Below, in pieces: positions 12,201 to 24,245 of a stretch of 64,000 bases of DNA. The notes under the pieces are model-generated. The model made no database searches, was not told the DNA's origin, and saw nothing but the letters and a program-made list of their open reading frames with translations. Source of the stretch: Owenia fusiformis. Lineage: Eukaryota; Annelida; Polychaeta; Sabellida; Oweniidae. The stretch's first letter is position 1. Each line of letters opens with the position of its first letter. The stretch is from NCBI GenBank assembly GCA_903813345.2, contig CAIIXF020000012.1, positions 4,507,318 through 4,571,317 on the forward strand, given 5' to 3'. The translations under genes and the position numbers were made by a program.

Positions 12201-13045
12201 ATAACAAAAACTAGCAATGCAAGCGAATGTTTTATGAACGCAACCAAAGCGTAAAAGGTAACAATTGTTTTACTTTTGTGAACAATCGATATGAATAGCA
12301 TAACAAAAACTTGCAATGCAAGCGAATGTTTTATGAAAGCAACCAAAGCTTATAAGGTAACAATTGCTTTACTTTTGTTAACAATTGATTTGAATAACAT
12401 AACAAAAACTAGCAATGCAAGCGAATGTTTTATGAACGCAACCAAAGCGTAAAAGGTAACAATTGTTTTACTTTTGTGAACAATCGATATGAATAGCATA
12501 ACAAAAACTAGCAATGCAAGCGAATGTTTTATGAAAGCAACCAAAGCGTATAAGGTAACAATTGCTTTACTTTTGTGAACAATTGATTTGAATAGCATAT
12601 CAAAAACTAGCAATGCAAGCGAATGTTTTATGAACGCAACCAAAGCGTACAAGGTAACAATTGTTTTACTTTTGTTAACAATTGATTTGAATAGCTTATT
12701 AACAAAAACTAGCAATGCAAGCGAATGTTTTATGAACGCAGCCAAAGCGTACAAGGTAACAATTGCTTTACTTTTGTTAACAATTTATTTGAATGGTATA
12801 ACAAAAATTAGCAATGCAAGCGAATGTTTTATGAACGCAACCAAAGCGTAAAAGGTAACAATTGTTTTACTTTTAATTTGTTAACAATTGATTTGAATGG
12901 TATAACAAAAATTCCCAATGCAAGCAAATGTTTTATGAACGCAACCAATGTATGTATATGATCAGAATTGGTCGCAATAAAGAAATATATATATAAAACG
13001 TACAAGGTAACAATTGCTTTACTTTTGTTAACAATTTCTGTATAC
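9237..13045. repeat. Satellite array, 99/102-bp units, about 37 copies
   Basis: The marker GCAAGCGAATGTTTTATGAA recurs about 37 times between 9321 and 12919, on average every 100 bp. Each unit also carries AACCAAAGCGTA, GGTAACAATTG and a CAATTGAT box; the two CAATTG boxes lie about 20 bp apart. Subtypes occur in blocks: 102-bp units with AGCTTATTAAC (mostly 9.4-10.5 kb and 12.7 kb), 99-bp units with GGATGGTATAAC (10.6-11.95 kb) and 99-bp units with GAATAGCATAAC (12.0-12.6 kb). Read on the minus strand the array is open from 12346 to 9371 (991 codons) and, apart from one stop at 12350, up to 12754. The translated unit is a 33/34-residue hydrophobic repeat (ALVAFIKHSLALL...). Whether it is ever translated is unknown; satellite DNA is the default reading. 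Confidence 0.92.
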
Positions 13046-13736
13046 AATCAGATACAATACACTTTTCTATCAGCAAGGTATGATGACTTTTACTAAATTC
13101 ATGGACACCCCTACCAGACTCAGGGGGAGGGGGTTCATGTTTGGTTCAAGATAAATCTGTATGCAGAAGGGATGAGGCGACAAACAGAGCAAGAAAATAA
13201 TACATTTTGGAGATCAACCAGTCATAAGGGAAACGAATCCCAAATATCCAAGACTATAATCTATCGTGTAAAGAGACAATGTAATATATCCTCTACCCAT
13301 GCTTATGCTAATTGCCATGCTAACACCTTTCAAGTTTCCTGAAATCTATCTCATGACGTATACCGTAGAAAGAGCCAACGATGGTCGTGCGTCGGGTGAA
13401 CGGTCGAATTGCGGCTGCCCTGGGTTACAATTTACCTTTATGGGCCGTGCGTTATCATTTAAAGAACGTATGACAACCCACGGCCGCGTAGTTTTATGTC
13501 TCCTCAAAATCAAAATACATTTTATATTTGTAGATAAAAGGTGGGGGAAGTTTCGAACCTTATGTCGTTCTACAAAGAAAGACTATTCCAGTGTATGACG
13601 AACGATTGATTGCCAGGCATATGAACAAAATACTTTACGATTATGAATTATTTGTTTTACAGTAAGTAGAATATAAACGTAACCGTCACATCATTTAGGG
13701 GCAATTCGAACATCACTGGTACTGAACTCCTCAAAC
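13046..13736. other. Stretch without recognisable gene
   Basis: A 99-codon plus-strand frame (13299-13598) lies in a locally GC-richer stretch, but it has no recognisable domain and no supporting splice or promoter signal. I treat it as chance. Confidence 0.4.
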
Positions 13737-13985
13737 TACAGGGCGTCCACAAAAAAGTATACCCAACTTTAAATCCAAATTACTAGAATCCTAAGCAATT
13801 TTTTTAAAATGCAAAGGTAGCAGTAAAAACGCCTGATTTATTCTCCATCAAATGGTACCAAAATCATTATGTAACTGTCATGTATGACTGAGCAATTTTG
13901 ACCACTGTGAGAGGTGGTAAAATTAGTACTATGCCAAGTTACCTTCCTGTGTGGCAATCGATGTGTAATTGGCTTTAAGTATTCT
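13737..13985 (+). repeat. Mariner-like terminus and dispersed repeat copy 1
   Basis: TACAGGGCGTCCACAAAAAA begins at 13737 and has the form of a Tc1/mariner terminus after a TA. About 130 bp further, AATCATTATGTAACTGTCAT, GACTGAGCAAT and TGCCAAGTTACC match the reverse complement of 28200-28320. No partner terminus was found nearby, so this is probably a truncated element. Confidence 0.5.
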
Positions 13986-14684
13986 TATTCATCTACTTTA
14001 AGTTAGAGGACAGACTTCCTTACTGAACCGAACTTTGGACTGAGCAATTCCCTTATGAAAAAAGCTATGTCTGCAATTTTTCCCCCTTTTCCCATCCAAT
14101 ATTTCTTTTATTGTATTAATCTGACTAGGGAAAGCTTTTGGTCTGAGTTCATCTTCACCTGACTTTCTGCCTCTTTGAAATAGTGGTACCAACAATATAT
14201 GCCAAATCAACTGCTGAGTCCGTCTGATGTAATTTCTCTTTTAAAGTGTGCGCCTGACCCGGCTACGTATAGCACAGAGTGTATATTAGCGGATTAGACC
14301 AGTTCATTTTTTATATGTGTGTGAAAGCTTTCTCTTATTTGCGTTTTTTCGTTTAGTACGGTTCTGTTATAATTACCGAGGTCATATAACCGGGATAAAA
14401 CAATGATTATCGTTGACTGCCCACACACAAAACATACGTTGAGTGAACAGTGTTATTACAAACAACAGGCTTTAGAATACAAAGCGTAGTGTGATAATAA
14501 GCTGTACACTACCACTGCTGCATGTACATATTACTAATTTACTAGGGCTCCCAAAGAGTGGATAGGGAGGTTGTGTTTGTCACTTTTAAATTTTACATTT
14601 CAAAATTGTCATTTTACATGTCATAATTTGTTGGTTTCATTCGTTTAGCCAATCAAAATATTGTAAAACAATAAATTGTCTGTT
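13986..14684. other. Stretch without recognisable gene or repeat
   Basis: Short frames only and no domain recognised. I see no clear repeat structure. Confidence 0.4.
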
Positions 14685-14960
14685 ACGTACCCTTATGAAA
14701 AGTCCCAGGGGCATTTGGGGGCAGTCACCAGTAAACGCCCATGTCAATTTAGTAGAGAACAAAAGATTACCCGGGTCATTTGCCCCCGTCAGATGTGACA
14801 GGGGTTGGCCGGGGCCCCGGTTTGGGGGACATGTTAAACTCTCATTGACTTTTAGATTGCCGGGGTTGGTTGCCCCCGCTCCCCCGGCACACCCAGAATT
14901 TCTTCCAAAGTTGATGCCCCCGGCTTCCCCTCGGCAAGCCCTTGTCACTGAATAATTCTT
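14685..14960 (+). repeat. GC-rich dispersed repeat, copy 1
   Basis: A sharp GC-rich island with many runs of four or five G or C (GGGGCATTTGGGGGCA, GCCGGGGTTGG, TGCCCCCGG). It starts GTACCCTTATGAAAAG and shares this start and the word GGGGGCATTTGGGGGCA with the reverse complement of 26905-27185. Open frames on both strands here are a by-product of base composition. Confidence 0.65.
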
Positions 14961-15103
14961 TTGCTTGTGTATAGAGGGCAATGCTAGTTTAGGTTTGGAA
15001 ATACAGTTACAATTATTCTATTCCTATTATGAGAATTGTGACGTTTTGTTAACAGTTTTCTTAGAAAGAAAATATCTGCCCATAATTTTATTATCAATAT
15101 CTC

Positions 15104-15434
15104 ACCCGTGTAGCTCAGCGGTAGCGCAGGTACCTCTTACGCAATAGGTCCCGGATTCGATCCCCGGTTCAGGCAAGACTAAATTTGCTTGTTTGCGTGA
15201 AGTACTTCAGGGTGTTTGACTGAGTGGTCCGCAACTCGTACAAAAAGGCTGTGGTGTGTACTTATATGTCTATGTATAAGTGCACATAAAAGAACACAGG
15301 GCTCCTTCAAGGAGGGGTTTCTGGGTCTATCTTCCATGTTAATTACGTAAATTACAACCGTATATATACGGGACATACCCAAGAGGTATTGCTCACCTTC
15401 ATTGGTGGTAAACAAAATACAATACAATACAATA
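15104..15434 (+). mobile_element. tRNA-derived SINE
   Basis: The 5' 70 bp carry a pol III A box (TAGCTCAGCGGTAGCGC) and a B box (GGATTCGATCC, one mismatch to GGTTCGANTCC), as in a tRNA. The acceptor stem does not pair, so this is not a working tRNA. A tRNA-unrelated body of about 240 bp follows, and the element ends in an (AATAC)n tail at 15415-15434. This is the standard layout of a tRNA-type SINE. No clear target duplication was seen. Confidence 0.8.
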
Positions 15435-16690
15435 CCACAGCTATGACATATTGTGGTCATATCCCAAATAATCGTAATGTTTTAAATTCATAAATCACTG
15501 CTCATCAGATCATCAAGCTTCCATCTGTAATTTGATTTTTGATTTCACACATTGCTATATACACTGTACAGGATGTTTCATACTGACTGTCCTATCTACA
15601 GTCAATCCTAAATCACATGACCCCTTAGTCTGTATATCACCGTAAAGCTCCTTCAGTTCTTGTCTTATGAACTAAATATTGGCATAATTGATTTTTGGGA
15701 ACATAGTCTTTGAACTTATGTTTGGTAGTAATCATCACCCTAATTTGCTAGATTAATGGCCTACATTCACAAAGGGTTGAAAGAAAGGAGCAGATAGTTA
15801 TATAATCCATTGTATCATTAAGAGCTTTAAAATAATAAATTTTTCTTTTAAATTTTAAGATTTATCCTCAGGATCCATCAAGTGCTACAATTGGTACATT
15901 CCTGGAGATAATGCTGTTCTGAACCTTGGTTATCATTGCTTTTAACAGAACACACAGCTACAGAAAATATGACTATTTGATTATATGCCAAAGATCAAAT
16001 AGAGACCTTTTGTAGTGATATTTAGCAAGTGGTAAACGCTACTGAGCTTAATCAAAGTTGTTTCAATAAGTCAAGAATTGAACATGCTTTCATATGATAT
16101 ATAACGCATGGATGTTTGTCATCTAGGAATGGCGATAGATGGGGGGACATTCATTATGAAACACCCAGTATATTATATATATCTCTGTGAAGGATAAAAC
16201 AAAAAACAAAGTCTATAATCAGCAAATCTACAGGACTTAGAATTACATATATATAGTTTTTATATCAAACATTGGCTTTCAATAGAGATGGTGTCAATTT
16301 TTTCCTTTTCAATATTTCGACAAAAAACTAATCTTTTCATTTATTAAGCAACCTCTTTAACATGAGTTCTAGGACTTTACTCTTGGGTATAGATACGACC
16401 TTGTAATAAAACTTATTAAAATTGTTGGGGTATAGGACTCTGACATATAAATCTTTATCCTATTCATGTTCAAACCTATTTGGAATTGTTGTTACTAAAG
16501 GTTTCTTCATATTTCTCCCTTTCCTAAATATCATGCACATATGCTGGCCATACATGTAAATTGTGATACCTTTTCCATGTTGCTAGAAAATGACAAAGCA
16601 ACAGTCAACAATAAAACGTATGCTGAAACATAATTGTAAGGTAAATGTCAAGATTAAATTCTAAGTCATATAATCATTGAATTATATTAT
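15435..16690. other. Non-coding stretch
   Basis: A+T-rich DNA with no frame, splice pair or repeat that I can support. Confidence 0.4.
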
Positions 16691-17560
16691 CAATAATTAT
16701 TATCATAACATATACCAACTAAGATTTCTCCTACCCCAAGATTTTATGGAAACATCTTCAAATTATATAAACTTGTCAGTTCCCTGTTCATGAAATTCTG
16801 CTCTTTTAGCATTAAGTTTGAGACATCTTATATGTACCTTTACATGAGACATTACATTTAGTTTGCAAATAAACTTTTTGAAATTAGATATTCTAGAACA
16901 ATGAATAAGAGTATGTATGAATAAATGATAAATTGTCAAGCTAAAATTGTCACCTAAAATATGTTTCTTTGCTGATAATTTTGACGAAGATGGAAAATGT
17001 ATCTCAATATTGTAATTATTATAATATCTGTTAACCTACTTAGGTGCTTTGTGTAAAATATTTTCGTAAGGCTCTTGTACCTTTGATAGAAAGGTACATG
17101 TAGGTTTAATGTAAAGAAGTCCAGTTTGGTTATTTATGGTTCAATGTCTCCATTTATAAACTTTTATTGAATTTGCTTTAAAGTTGTAACTTTCATACAT
17201 GATATTAAACCTGGTTGAGGCAATTATCCCCCGGTTCAGCTAATTATCCCCCGGTTCAGCCAATTATCCCCCGGTTCAGCTAATTATCCCCCGGCTTAAC
17301 TAATTATCCGACGGCAAAGCCAATTATCTCACGACACAGTTAACCCATACCCCATACACCAAAAAAGGACATTGGGACAATCTGTAATGCATGGCATCGT
17401 AAATTTTTTACAAAAAGCGCAAATTTTATTAAAATCTGACTTGAACTAGTTTTCTGAATTATTTGTTCAAATGGTGCATCATAATGTATGTCACTTGTAA
17501 CCATGGGCTTGATATTGAAACATAGTTTTGTCTCATTTTTGTGTCTTGTATTATATATAG
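16690..17560. repeat. Duplicated segment, copy A, with 21-bp minisatellite at 17215-17345
   Basis: The words TCTCAATATTGTAAT, TGTGTAAAATATTTTCGTAA and CTTGTACCTTT before the array, and ACAATCTGTAAT and AAATTTTATTAAAATCTGAC after it, recur in altered form in copy B. The words after the array, including ACCATGGGCTTGATAT, also recur in copy C (22.2-22.5 kb). The array has six units of AATTATCCCCCGGTTCAGCT type. Confidence 0.7.
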
Positions 17561-18699
17561 TAAAATAAGCTAAAATTAGACTACTATACACTAAATAAAA
17601 ATAATACAAATCAACTGTTGTAAAATACTATATTCAATTGTTGAAAAATATTGCATGACAAAAATGTAAAAATATCAGTGTGGTGTATGTTTAATTTTGG
17701 CTTAGGGTTTAAATGAAGGCAAAGTTCTCAGTGCAACTTGCGTGAACAAATTATTGCTAAATGTTCAACATTTTTAATATTTTCTTTCCATTGGGGTATT
17801 TTTGACATCGTTTTTTATGAGTCTTGAAGAAATATAATCATCAACAATCTGTTGAGTTGGCCAATTGAAGAGTAAATCACATTTTCAGAATATTAATGAA
17901 TCAATATCAAATGGTCAGTTAGTATGTACATGTAGTTAGTTAGTAAGTACATGTACCCTGGACAAAAGATAGCATATCTTTGCTGGCACTGGCCTATGCC
18001 TGTAGCTATCAGGGGTTCAAGGGGTTCGTGCTAACCCCCGGTCAAGTAATGATGCATGAATCCCTTATAATTTTCAGTTATTTTGACAGGCTACATTTGA
18101 ATCTCTAAACTGGAGTCATAGGTCCTGGTTATGCCAGTCCAGTATATCATATGCAATACAGTACCTTGATTGATTAAGATGATATATTATCAATATGAGA
18201 TAAAGGTATAATATAGAAACCAAAAACATAAAATGAATGGTCACAACATACATATGTATACTATTTTCCATGAATCTACACAAACTACAATAATCATTAA
18301 TCAAAACAACTCTTAAATAAACTGCCACTCTGATTGCATCCTGTCTACACTTACATTGATTGCATAATAAGGATTATAAAAAATTTTCATATCAATGGAA
18401 TTATAATTTCTGAAATCTGATCTAAATGATATTTAAATAAAGTTGAAGCTAGATATTTCCTAAATATTGGCAAAGTACTCCTACAAGTACAAATTAACTG
18501 CAGTCCATATTTGATTGCCTAAGTACCGAGAGTTTACATAATGTACATATGATTTCATGACATCATCCTTTTCTTGGAGATATAGTAATAATGTGTTCAA
18601 AAATCTAATGTTTCGAAGCCCACAACTTTATTATAATACGTATCAGCTAAATGGTATTTTGTATCATGGCTGAATCAAGCAATCTGTGCTAGCGCTAAA
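17561..18699. other. Non-coding stretch between duplicated segments
   Basis: No gene recognised. The short minus-strand frames here have no family resemblance. Confidence 0.4.
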
Positions 18700-19690
18700 A
18701 TGAGAGATTGAATGATTGAATGACTTCATTAAAAATATTCTGGTTCAAAGAATTAGTGCTTTATGCATTTGAAATTGTCATCTAAAATACTTGAAAATAT
18801 GCCAAGTTTCTAAATATTAATTATTTCGATAAAAGATGAAAGATCTATCTCAATATTGTTAATCAATAGTTTGCTATAACCTTATGTGCTATGTGCAAAA
18901 TATTTTCATAATGCTTCTGTACCTTTTGTGGAAGGATTGATTATTATGAGTGCAGAAGTATGGAATTTTATTTTTATGGTACAGTATTTCCAAAATCTGT
19001 TACAAACCGGTTATAATCAGGGCAATTAATCTTTGACACAATTTTAGGGTTTTGAGCATTGACTTAAGCCATGTATTCCAAGGTATGAAATATTCATTCC
19101 TTGGATATATATACCCTTGCTTCTAGACCCTGGACCCCCTCCCTATCTACTTTACTGGAGAAGTAGATAAGGGGTGGAGGATCCACAGTCTTGAAGCAAG
19201 ACTAGGATATCCAACATGTTTACAAAATTTGAACCTGGGGGATTCATGAGTATATATACATATGAACATAACAACCTTTGTGTGCATTACCTATCAAAAT
19301 AAATTTTCATTGTGTAAGCTACCAAACCAATTGAAAAAGAAGAATAAAAAAAAATTTTGTTTTCTAGACTTCCAATCTGCAAGTAATGCAATCAACAAAA
19401 TTCAGAATCTTTGAAATAACATAAAACCTCGGTTTAGATAATTATCCCCCGGTACAGCCAATTATCCCACGGCACAGCTAATTATTCCATGGCACAGCCA
19501 ATTATCCCATGGTACAGCCAATTATTCCCCGGCAAGGCTAATCATAGCCCGGAGAAGCTAAATAGTCACCCAAAAATGGACATTTGACTATCTGTAATAA
19601 AATCTTAAATTTTTCTTCAGTTTAGTGTAAATTTCATTGAAATCTGAATTCTAGTTTTTGAGTTACATATTTCACATCTGAGGTCGGGGC
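18700..19690. repeat. Duplicated segment, copy B, with 21-bp minisatellite at 19430-19565
   Basis: It has the same order of blocks as copy A: TCTCAATATTGTTAATC, TGTGCAAAATATTTTCATAA and CTGTACCTTTTGT, then an array of AATTATCCCACGGCACAGCC units, then CTATCTGTAATAAAATC and AAATTTCATTGAAATCTGA. It is well diverged from A, so the duplication is old. Confidence 0.7.
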
Positions 19691-21060
19691 AGTAATAACG
19701 TTTTTTGAAATCACATCTCTCTTATGTTGTATCCATCATCCCTCTATATTTTTCAGATGTCTGGAGTATGTGGAAATGTTGTTCATTTTATAATTACACA
19801 AATCATATTTTGTATTGGTGCATCTCCATAATTTTTGAACCCAAATTTTCAAAATGACTTCAGTATGCTTAAACTTCCTGTTCAAGAACACCTATTCTTA
19901 CCAATTAGAACTGAAAATACATATACTCAGTAACATGATTTTATTGATTGAGACTCAATTATAAACCAATGTTTTTCTGAGATAATGAGGATTTAGTGAT
20001 ATCCTCATGATGATCGCATAGAGAGATATCATAGAGGATATCATATTTATCCTATGGTCACTATTTTTGTATGGACTTAATTTGACCTAAATTGTTTTTG
20101 GCTCACACAGTGAGCCTATGGGATCGGCCAGGCACCAATTTCAAAACTAATGGAACAATTGTATCCGACGGATACTATTTTAAAGACATTATATGAGTTG
20201 GATATGTTTAAGTGGCACAAACCAAAATTATCTTGGGTTGTTATCCCTATATATATTTAGTATCCATGGGATAAACTATGATATCCCAATGTCAAGTCAA
20301 TTAAGTCAATACACCCTTGCTGAATTCCTCATTTTCTCAGAAAAACATTGGTTGATTAAGCCTCAACCACTAGAAATATGTTACTGTTCATAACTAAAAT
20401 CAATCTTAATTGGTAAACGTTTCACTTGGTTTTCAACTTTTGGTTAGCTTTATATGGTATATAGAGATTTAGAGGATTTTGTGTTTTACAAATGTTTCCT
20501 TTTCATGAAACATTGGTGAACATAACAGAGTGGTATAAAATTCAATCAGAAAAGTTGCTTGTGATACATTAGTAATCTGATTATTTATGAGAGTTTATAT
20601 GGTATTGCTGGTATTGATGGGGGTGGGGGGGTGCAGATCATTGCACAGAATACACTGATATACTAGTAATTTTCTCATTATAAGAATCTTAAACGAAGGT
20701 ATAAAGTACAATGATTTGCATTATCATAATGCTACATGATAACATCATCATTAATAAATCAAAAAGTTTTATCATGTTATCAAATGGTATTATTTTTCTG
20801 TTAATCCAATTATTGGAAACTAGATTTCCAAAATAAGGGAAATAGAGGGATAGAGAGGAAGATTTTGGATTATTAAGCTAGGATTATCTTATTTATCAGG
20901 TCACAAACTTCACAATTTTTAATTTATTCAGAGAACCTTGTCAGATTTTCAGACAAGTGTAGCACAGCCACTAATTGCTTAAACCCCCCCCCCCATCCCC
21001 AATGTGAGCAGTTTCCTATTGGTAAGAGTAATATCGTTTTGATAGAAGTTAGAACTTTGT
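19691..21060. other. Non-coding stretch
   Basis: No gene recognised. A GGCTCACACAGTGAGCC palindrome at about 20100 resembles the head of the element at 25005 and may be a fragment of it. Confidence 0.4.
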
Positions 21061-21072
21061 CAGTTCTTGAGG

Positions 21073-21273
21073 CAGGGACGTAGCCAGAATTTCCCAAGGG
21101 GGTTCACTTTTCCAAAAAATTCTAGGGGGGGTTCACTTTGGCAAATTTGGCCAAAAATCACTCAAAAAATAGTCAGAATGGTGAAAAACTGCATGATTTT
21201 GAAAGAAATTTTGGCCAGGGGGGGGGGGGGGTTCGCCGGAACCCCCCGAACCCCCCCCCTGGCTACAGGCCTG
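21073..21273. mobile_element. 201-bp MITE with 5-bp target duplication TGAGG
   Basis: The ends are CAGGGACGTAGCCAG and its imperfect inverse CTGGCTACAGGCCTG. They are flanked by TGAGG at 21068-21072 and 21274-21278. The interior has G runs and GAAAAACTGCATGATTTTGAA, shared with the copies at 22.9, 24.2, 30.2 and 31.7 kb. Confidence 0.8.
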
Positions 21274-21279
21274 TGAGGC

Positions 21280-22139
21280 ATGTATTGCACCAAAAACTAA
21301 GCAGCCACTTATTCATTTAAATCACCCCCCCCCTTCAAATTCATAGTCAATTAATCCTAGCCAAAACAAACATTCATTACCGGATTAAGACGTCTGATGA
21401 CACTTGCATTGATTTCATTGTGATAGGGAGATTACAATGTGTCTGTATTGAACTTATGAATCAGAAATCAAAGGATATTTTTTTATTTACACTCTACTTT
21501 ACCTCTTAAGTGATATGGCCTTTTAATATGCTTTTTCAACTTTCTAAGAAAATTTGTTTCCAGATCCACATTAGAGTACACCCCATGTTCCAAGTTTAGC
21601 TGCTTGGAATGGTCAAATTTGTCCCCCTCCCTAACAAAACTAAATTCTACATCATTTAAACAAATAACCGAAACCTCTCATTTTCCTTTATTTTGAAAAA
21701 TAGTGAATATGAACCTGCTATAAAATCTATAAAGTCTAGAATGGATAAATCTAACCTTTTTGTTAACATGTCACTAAAAGTAAATTGGTTTAATTTATTG
21801 ATAAGTATGTTATTATTTCTTGTACATGTATACAGATTATCCTTCTTGAAGACTCTTATTAGATCCATGAGAAAATGATCTGTCTGTCATAGGCGAAGAA
21901 GAAAAGAGCCTTAAAATGCTCTTTATTTGAAGCTTCTATCTCAACTTTGAAGGAAGTTGCATCAATTTTTGTTAAATTCAAAATAAACCTTATTTTTTTG
22001 GCTTGTTTATGCCATGCCTAGATATGCCTATCTTCATACCATAAATCCCCCTTGGCAAAAGCTGGCTATGAGCCTGATGAGATACTTGCTAGGAAGAATT
22101 TCTTAAGTTGGTTCAGGGATCCTGGGTGAATCAATGGGT
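21280..22139. other. Non-coding stretch
   Basis: Short overlapping frames on both strands near 21656-21878 have no recognisable domain. Nothing else seen. Confidence 0.4.
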
Positions 22140-22520
22140 GTGGTAGTAAAAGTTAGATGTCAAATCTTTTTCTGAAATCAGCAAATTACAAAATCTTGTA
22201 ATAACAATTAACCCCAGTAAGGTAATTATCTCTTGGTTCAGCCAATTATCCCCTGGCATAGCCAATTATCCCACGGCACAGCCAATTATCCCACGGCACA
22301 GCCAATTACCCAACGGCACAGTTAATTATGCCAAAAAATCTAAAAATCTTCAGGCACCCATAGAAAGACATCGGATATTATGTAATATAAGGCATCTTCA
22401 ATTTTTCTACATTTTAATGTAAATTTTATCAAAATCCGACCTCTAATTCCTGAGTTACAAAAAGCAGCATTGTATACATTTCATTTTTGAAACCATGGGC
22501 TTGATATATAAAATAAAAAT
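22140..22520. repeat. Duplicated segment, copy C (partial), with 21-bp minisatellite at 22210-22335
   Basis: An array of AATTATCCCACGGCACAGCC units is followed by GTAAATTTTATCAAAATCCGA and ACCATGGGCTTGATAT, the same order as copy A. Confidence 0.7.
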
Positions 22521-22854
22521 GTATTTGCAATTCATCAAATGAAATATTAACATTGAGTTTTTAGTCATTTCTTACATGAAATCTTATCTTTTTCTGAGAC
22601 TAACGTTAGTCTCAGGATGGGTGCGTAATTTTTTTTATTATCAATTACAATAGCATCCCACCAATGTGAAATATGAATGTGGAACCAATAATCAGTTTAT
22701 AAAAGCAAGTTTTCATTCATTCCTAGTCTGAATTTTATAATTGGTTATGCAAACATCCTGATTTTTGGAAGTTTGATATTTATCCATTGAATAAACAACC
22801 TGATCAAGAGATTTTTTATTTACTAGTGTTTATGGATATTCTCTGCAGGTCCAT

Positions 22855-23035
22855 AGGGAGTTTTTACCAGGGGGAGGGTGCTTTTACCAAGGGGGAGCTT
22901 TTGGCAAAGGGGGGGGGGGCTTTTAAACAATTTTGGCAAAAATTATGTGAAAAGTGCTCAGAATTGTGAAAAACTACATGATTTTGAAAGAATTTCTGGC
23001 CAGTCAATTCTGCCCCCCCCCCCAAATCCAATTTA
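22855..23035. repeat. Diverged copy of the CAGGCCCGTAGCC MITE family
   Basis: It shares AAGTGCTCAGAATTGTGAAA, ACTACATGATTTTGAAAGAA and TTCTGGCCAG with the element at 21073-21273, and is flanked by G and C runs. The terminal repeats are decayed. Confidence 0.55.
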
Positions 23036-23954
23036 GATTTGATGTTCTTCTTATTGATGTTTTTCTCATTAACTGGGAATTTTAGAAAAAAACATAACAA
23101 AGAGGCCAAATTATTCTAAAACCGAAACAATTTTAGAAAAGAATGATTTGAATCAGCAGTTCTTTGATCATAACTACTGTATACATAGTCTAGACTATGT
23201 TTTATTATTTCCTGTAAAACATCCTAATAAAGTATACTTTCACATACACTGTACTTCCATTTCTTAACCAGGCAGATATATACAGCATAATTTGTTCATC
23301 ATTCTTTGTACAATTTATAAAAAGTTTCTCATCTTCATTATAGTTACAAACAACACATACAGTCTTTCTTCAGCTAGAAATGGTGTAGGTTTAGCATTAT
23401 GCCCTGTCTCAATGTTAGTTCATGTGGGTAAATGGGAAACCTGCATTGCTTCTCTTTTTAACGAATTTTGTTTATGTTTCTACTTCCCAAAATCAGTTTT
23501 TATATTTAATATATGTACATAACATATATAGAGAAATTACTGCCTGTTTTCAAAGCATTAATATCTTTTCAAAAAAGAAAGGATGGTGCAATTTCAAATC
23601 ATTAAGAAAATGTTGTGTATGTGTTTCACAATCAGACTCATGGTTCAAGGGACAATAACGTTTTATTACCAATGTTTCAATTTGATAATTTTCAATTTTC
23701 AAGCTGACCGTTTTAAGAATCTAGAGTCATTAAAGGATAATATAATTTTAGATAAGGAGTATGATGAAATGAATCATTTATAATTATACATTGGACAAAC
23801 TGACTCTATGTCTGTTACAAATACTAATTTTGATAATGATGATCTTAAGTCTTGAAAGATTTGGTCAATTGAAATGTGTATTTGAACCTTATAAAATATA
23901 TTTTTTTAAAATAAGATGATACATGTATTTTGAAATTTACCTTTTTAAAAATCA
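23036..23954. other. Non-coding stretch
   Basis: Several overlapping 60-80 codon plus-strand frames, none with a recognisable domain. I treat them as chance. Confidence 0.4.
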
Positions 23955-24045
23955 ATTAGTTCTGCCGGGAGATAATTAGGTAAACCGGGGGATAATTAGG
24001 TAAACCGGGGGATAATTAGGTGAATCAGGAGTTAATTAACTGAAT
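23955..24045 (-). repeat. Fourth 21-bp minisatellite array, opposite orientation
   Basis: Units of GGGGGATAATTAGGTAAACC type are the reverse complement of the arrays at 17.2, 19.4 and 22.2 kb. The flanking duplicated segment is not evident here. Confidence 0.7.
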
Positions 24046-24199
24046 TGGGGCTGACAACAAGACCAGTTGTTGATTGCACTATTATAATTAATATATAAAG
24101 TACTCTTCAATATTGTGTCTATACTATTCTCCAAGTCAATGAATGGTATACATATATATCAGGAGAAAGATGTAATATGTCATGATTATGGTCTAGCAT

Positions 24200-24245
24200 C
24201 CAGGCCTGTAGCCAGGGGGGGGGGGAGTTCGATGGGAGGTTTGTT
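24200..24245. repeat. Fragment of the CAGGCCCGTAGCC MITE family
   Basis: CAGGCCTGTAGCCAGGGGG matches one terminus; the other end is missing. Confidence 0.5.

Noticed and set aside
9237-13045. A CRISPR-like array
   Set aside because: Units are joined head to tail at about 100 bp with no unique spacers, and the DNA is clearly eukaryotic.
9150-13047. Short plus-strand frames within the satellite
   Set aside because: They are shadows of the repeat units and are closed in most units.
13299-13598. A 99-codon plus-strand frame
   Set aside because: No domain, no splice or promoter context; kept only as a note.
14637-14981. Overlapping frames on both strands
   Set aside because: They come from a GC-rich repeat with few stop codons; the same happens in its copy at 26.9 kb.
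15104-15175. A possible tRNA gene
   Set aside because: A and B boxes are present, but the acceptor stem does not pair, and a SINE body with an (AATAC)n tail follows.
17215-17345. Minisatellite arrays read as CRISPR or operator clusters
   Set aside because: Contiguous 21-bp repeats without spacers; no associated genes.
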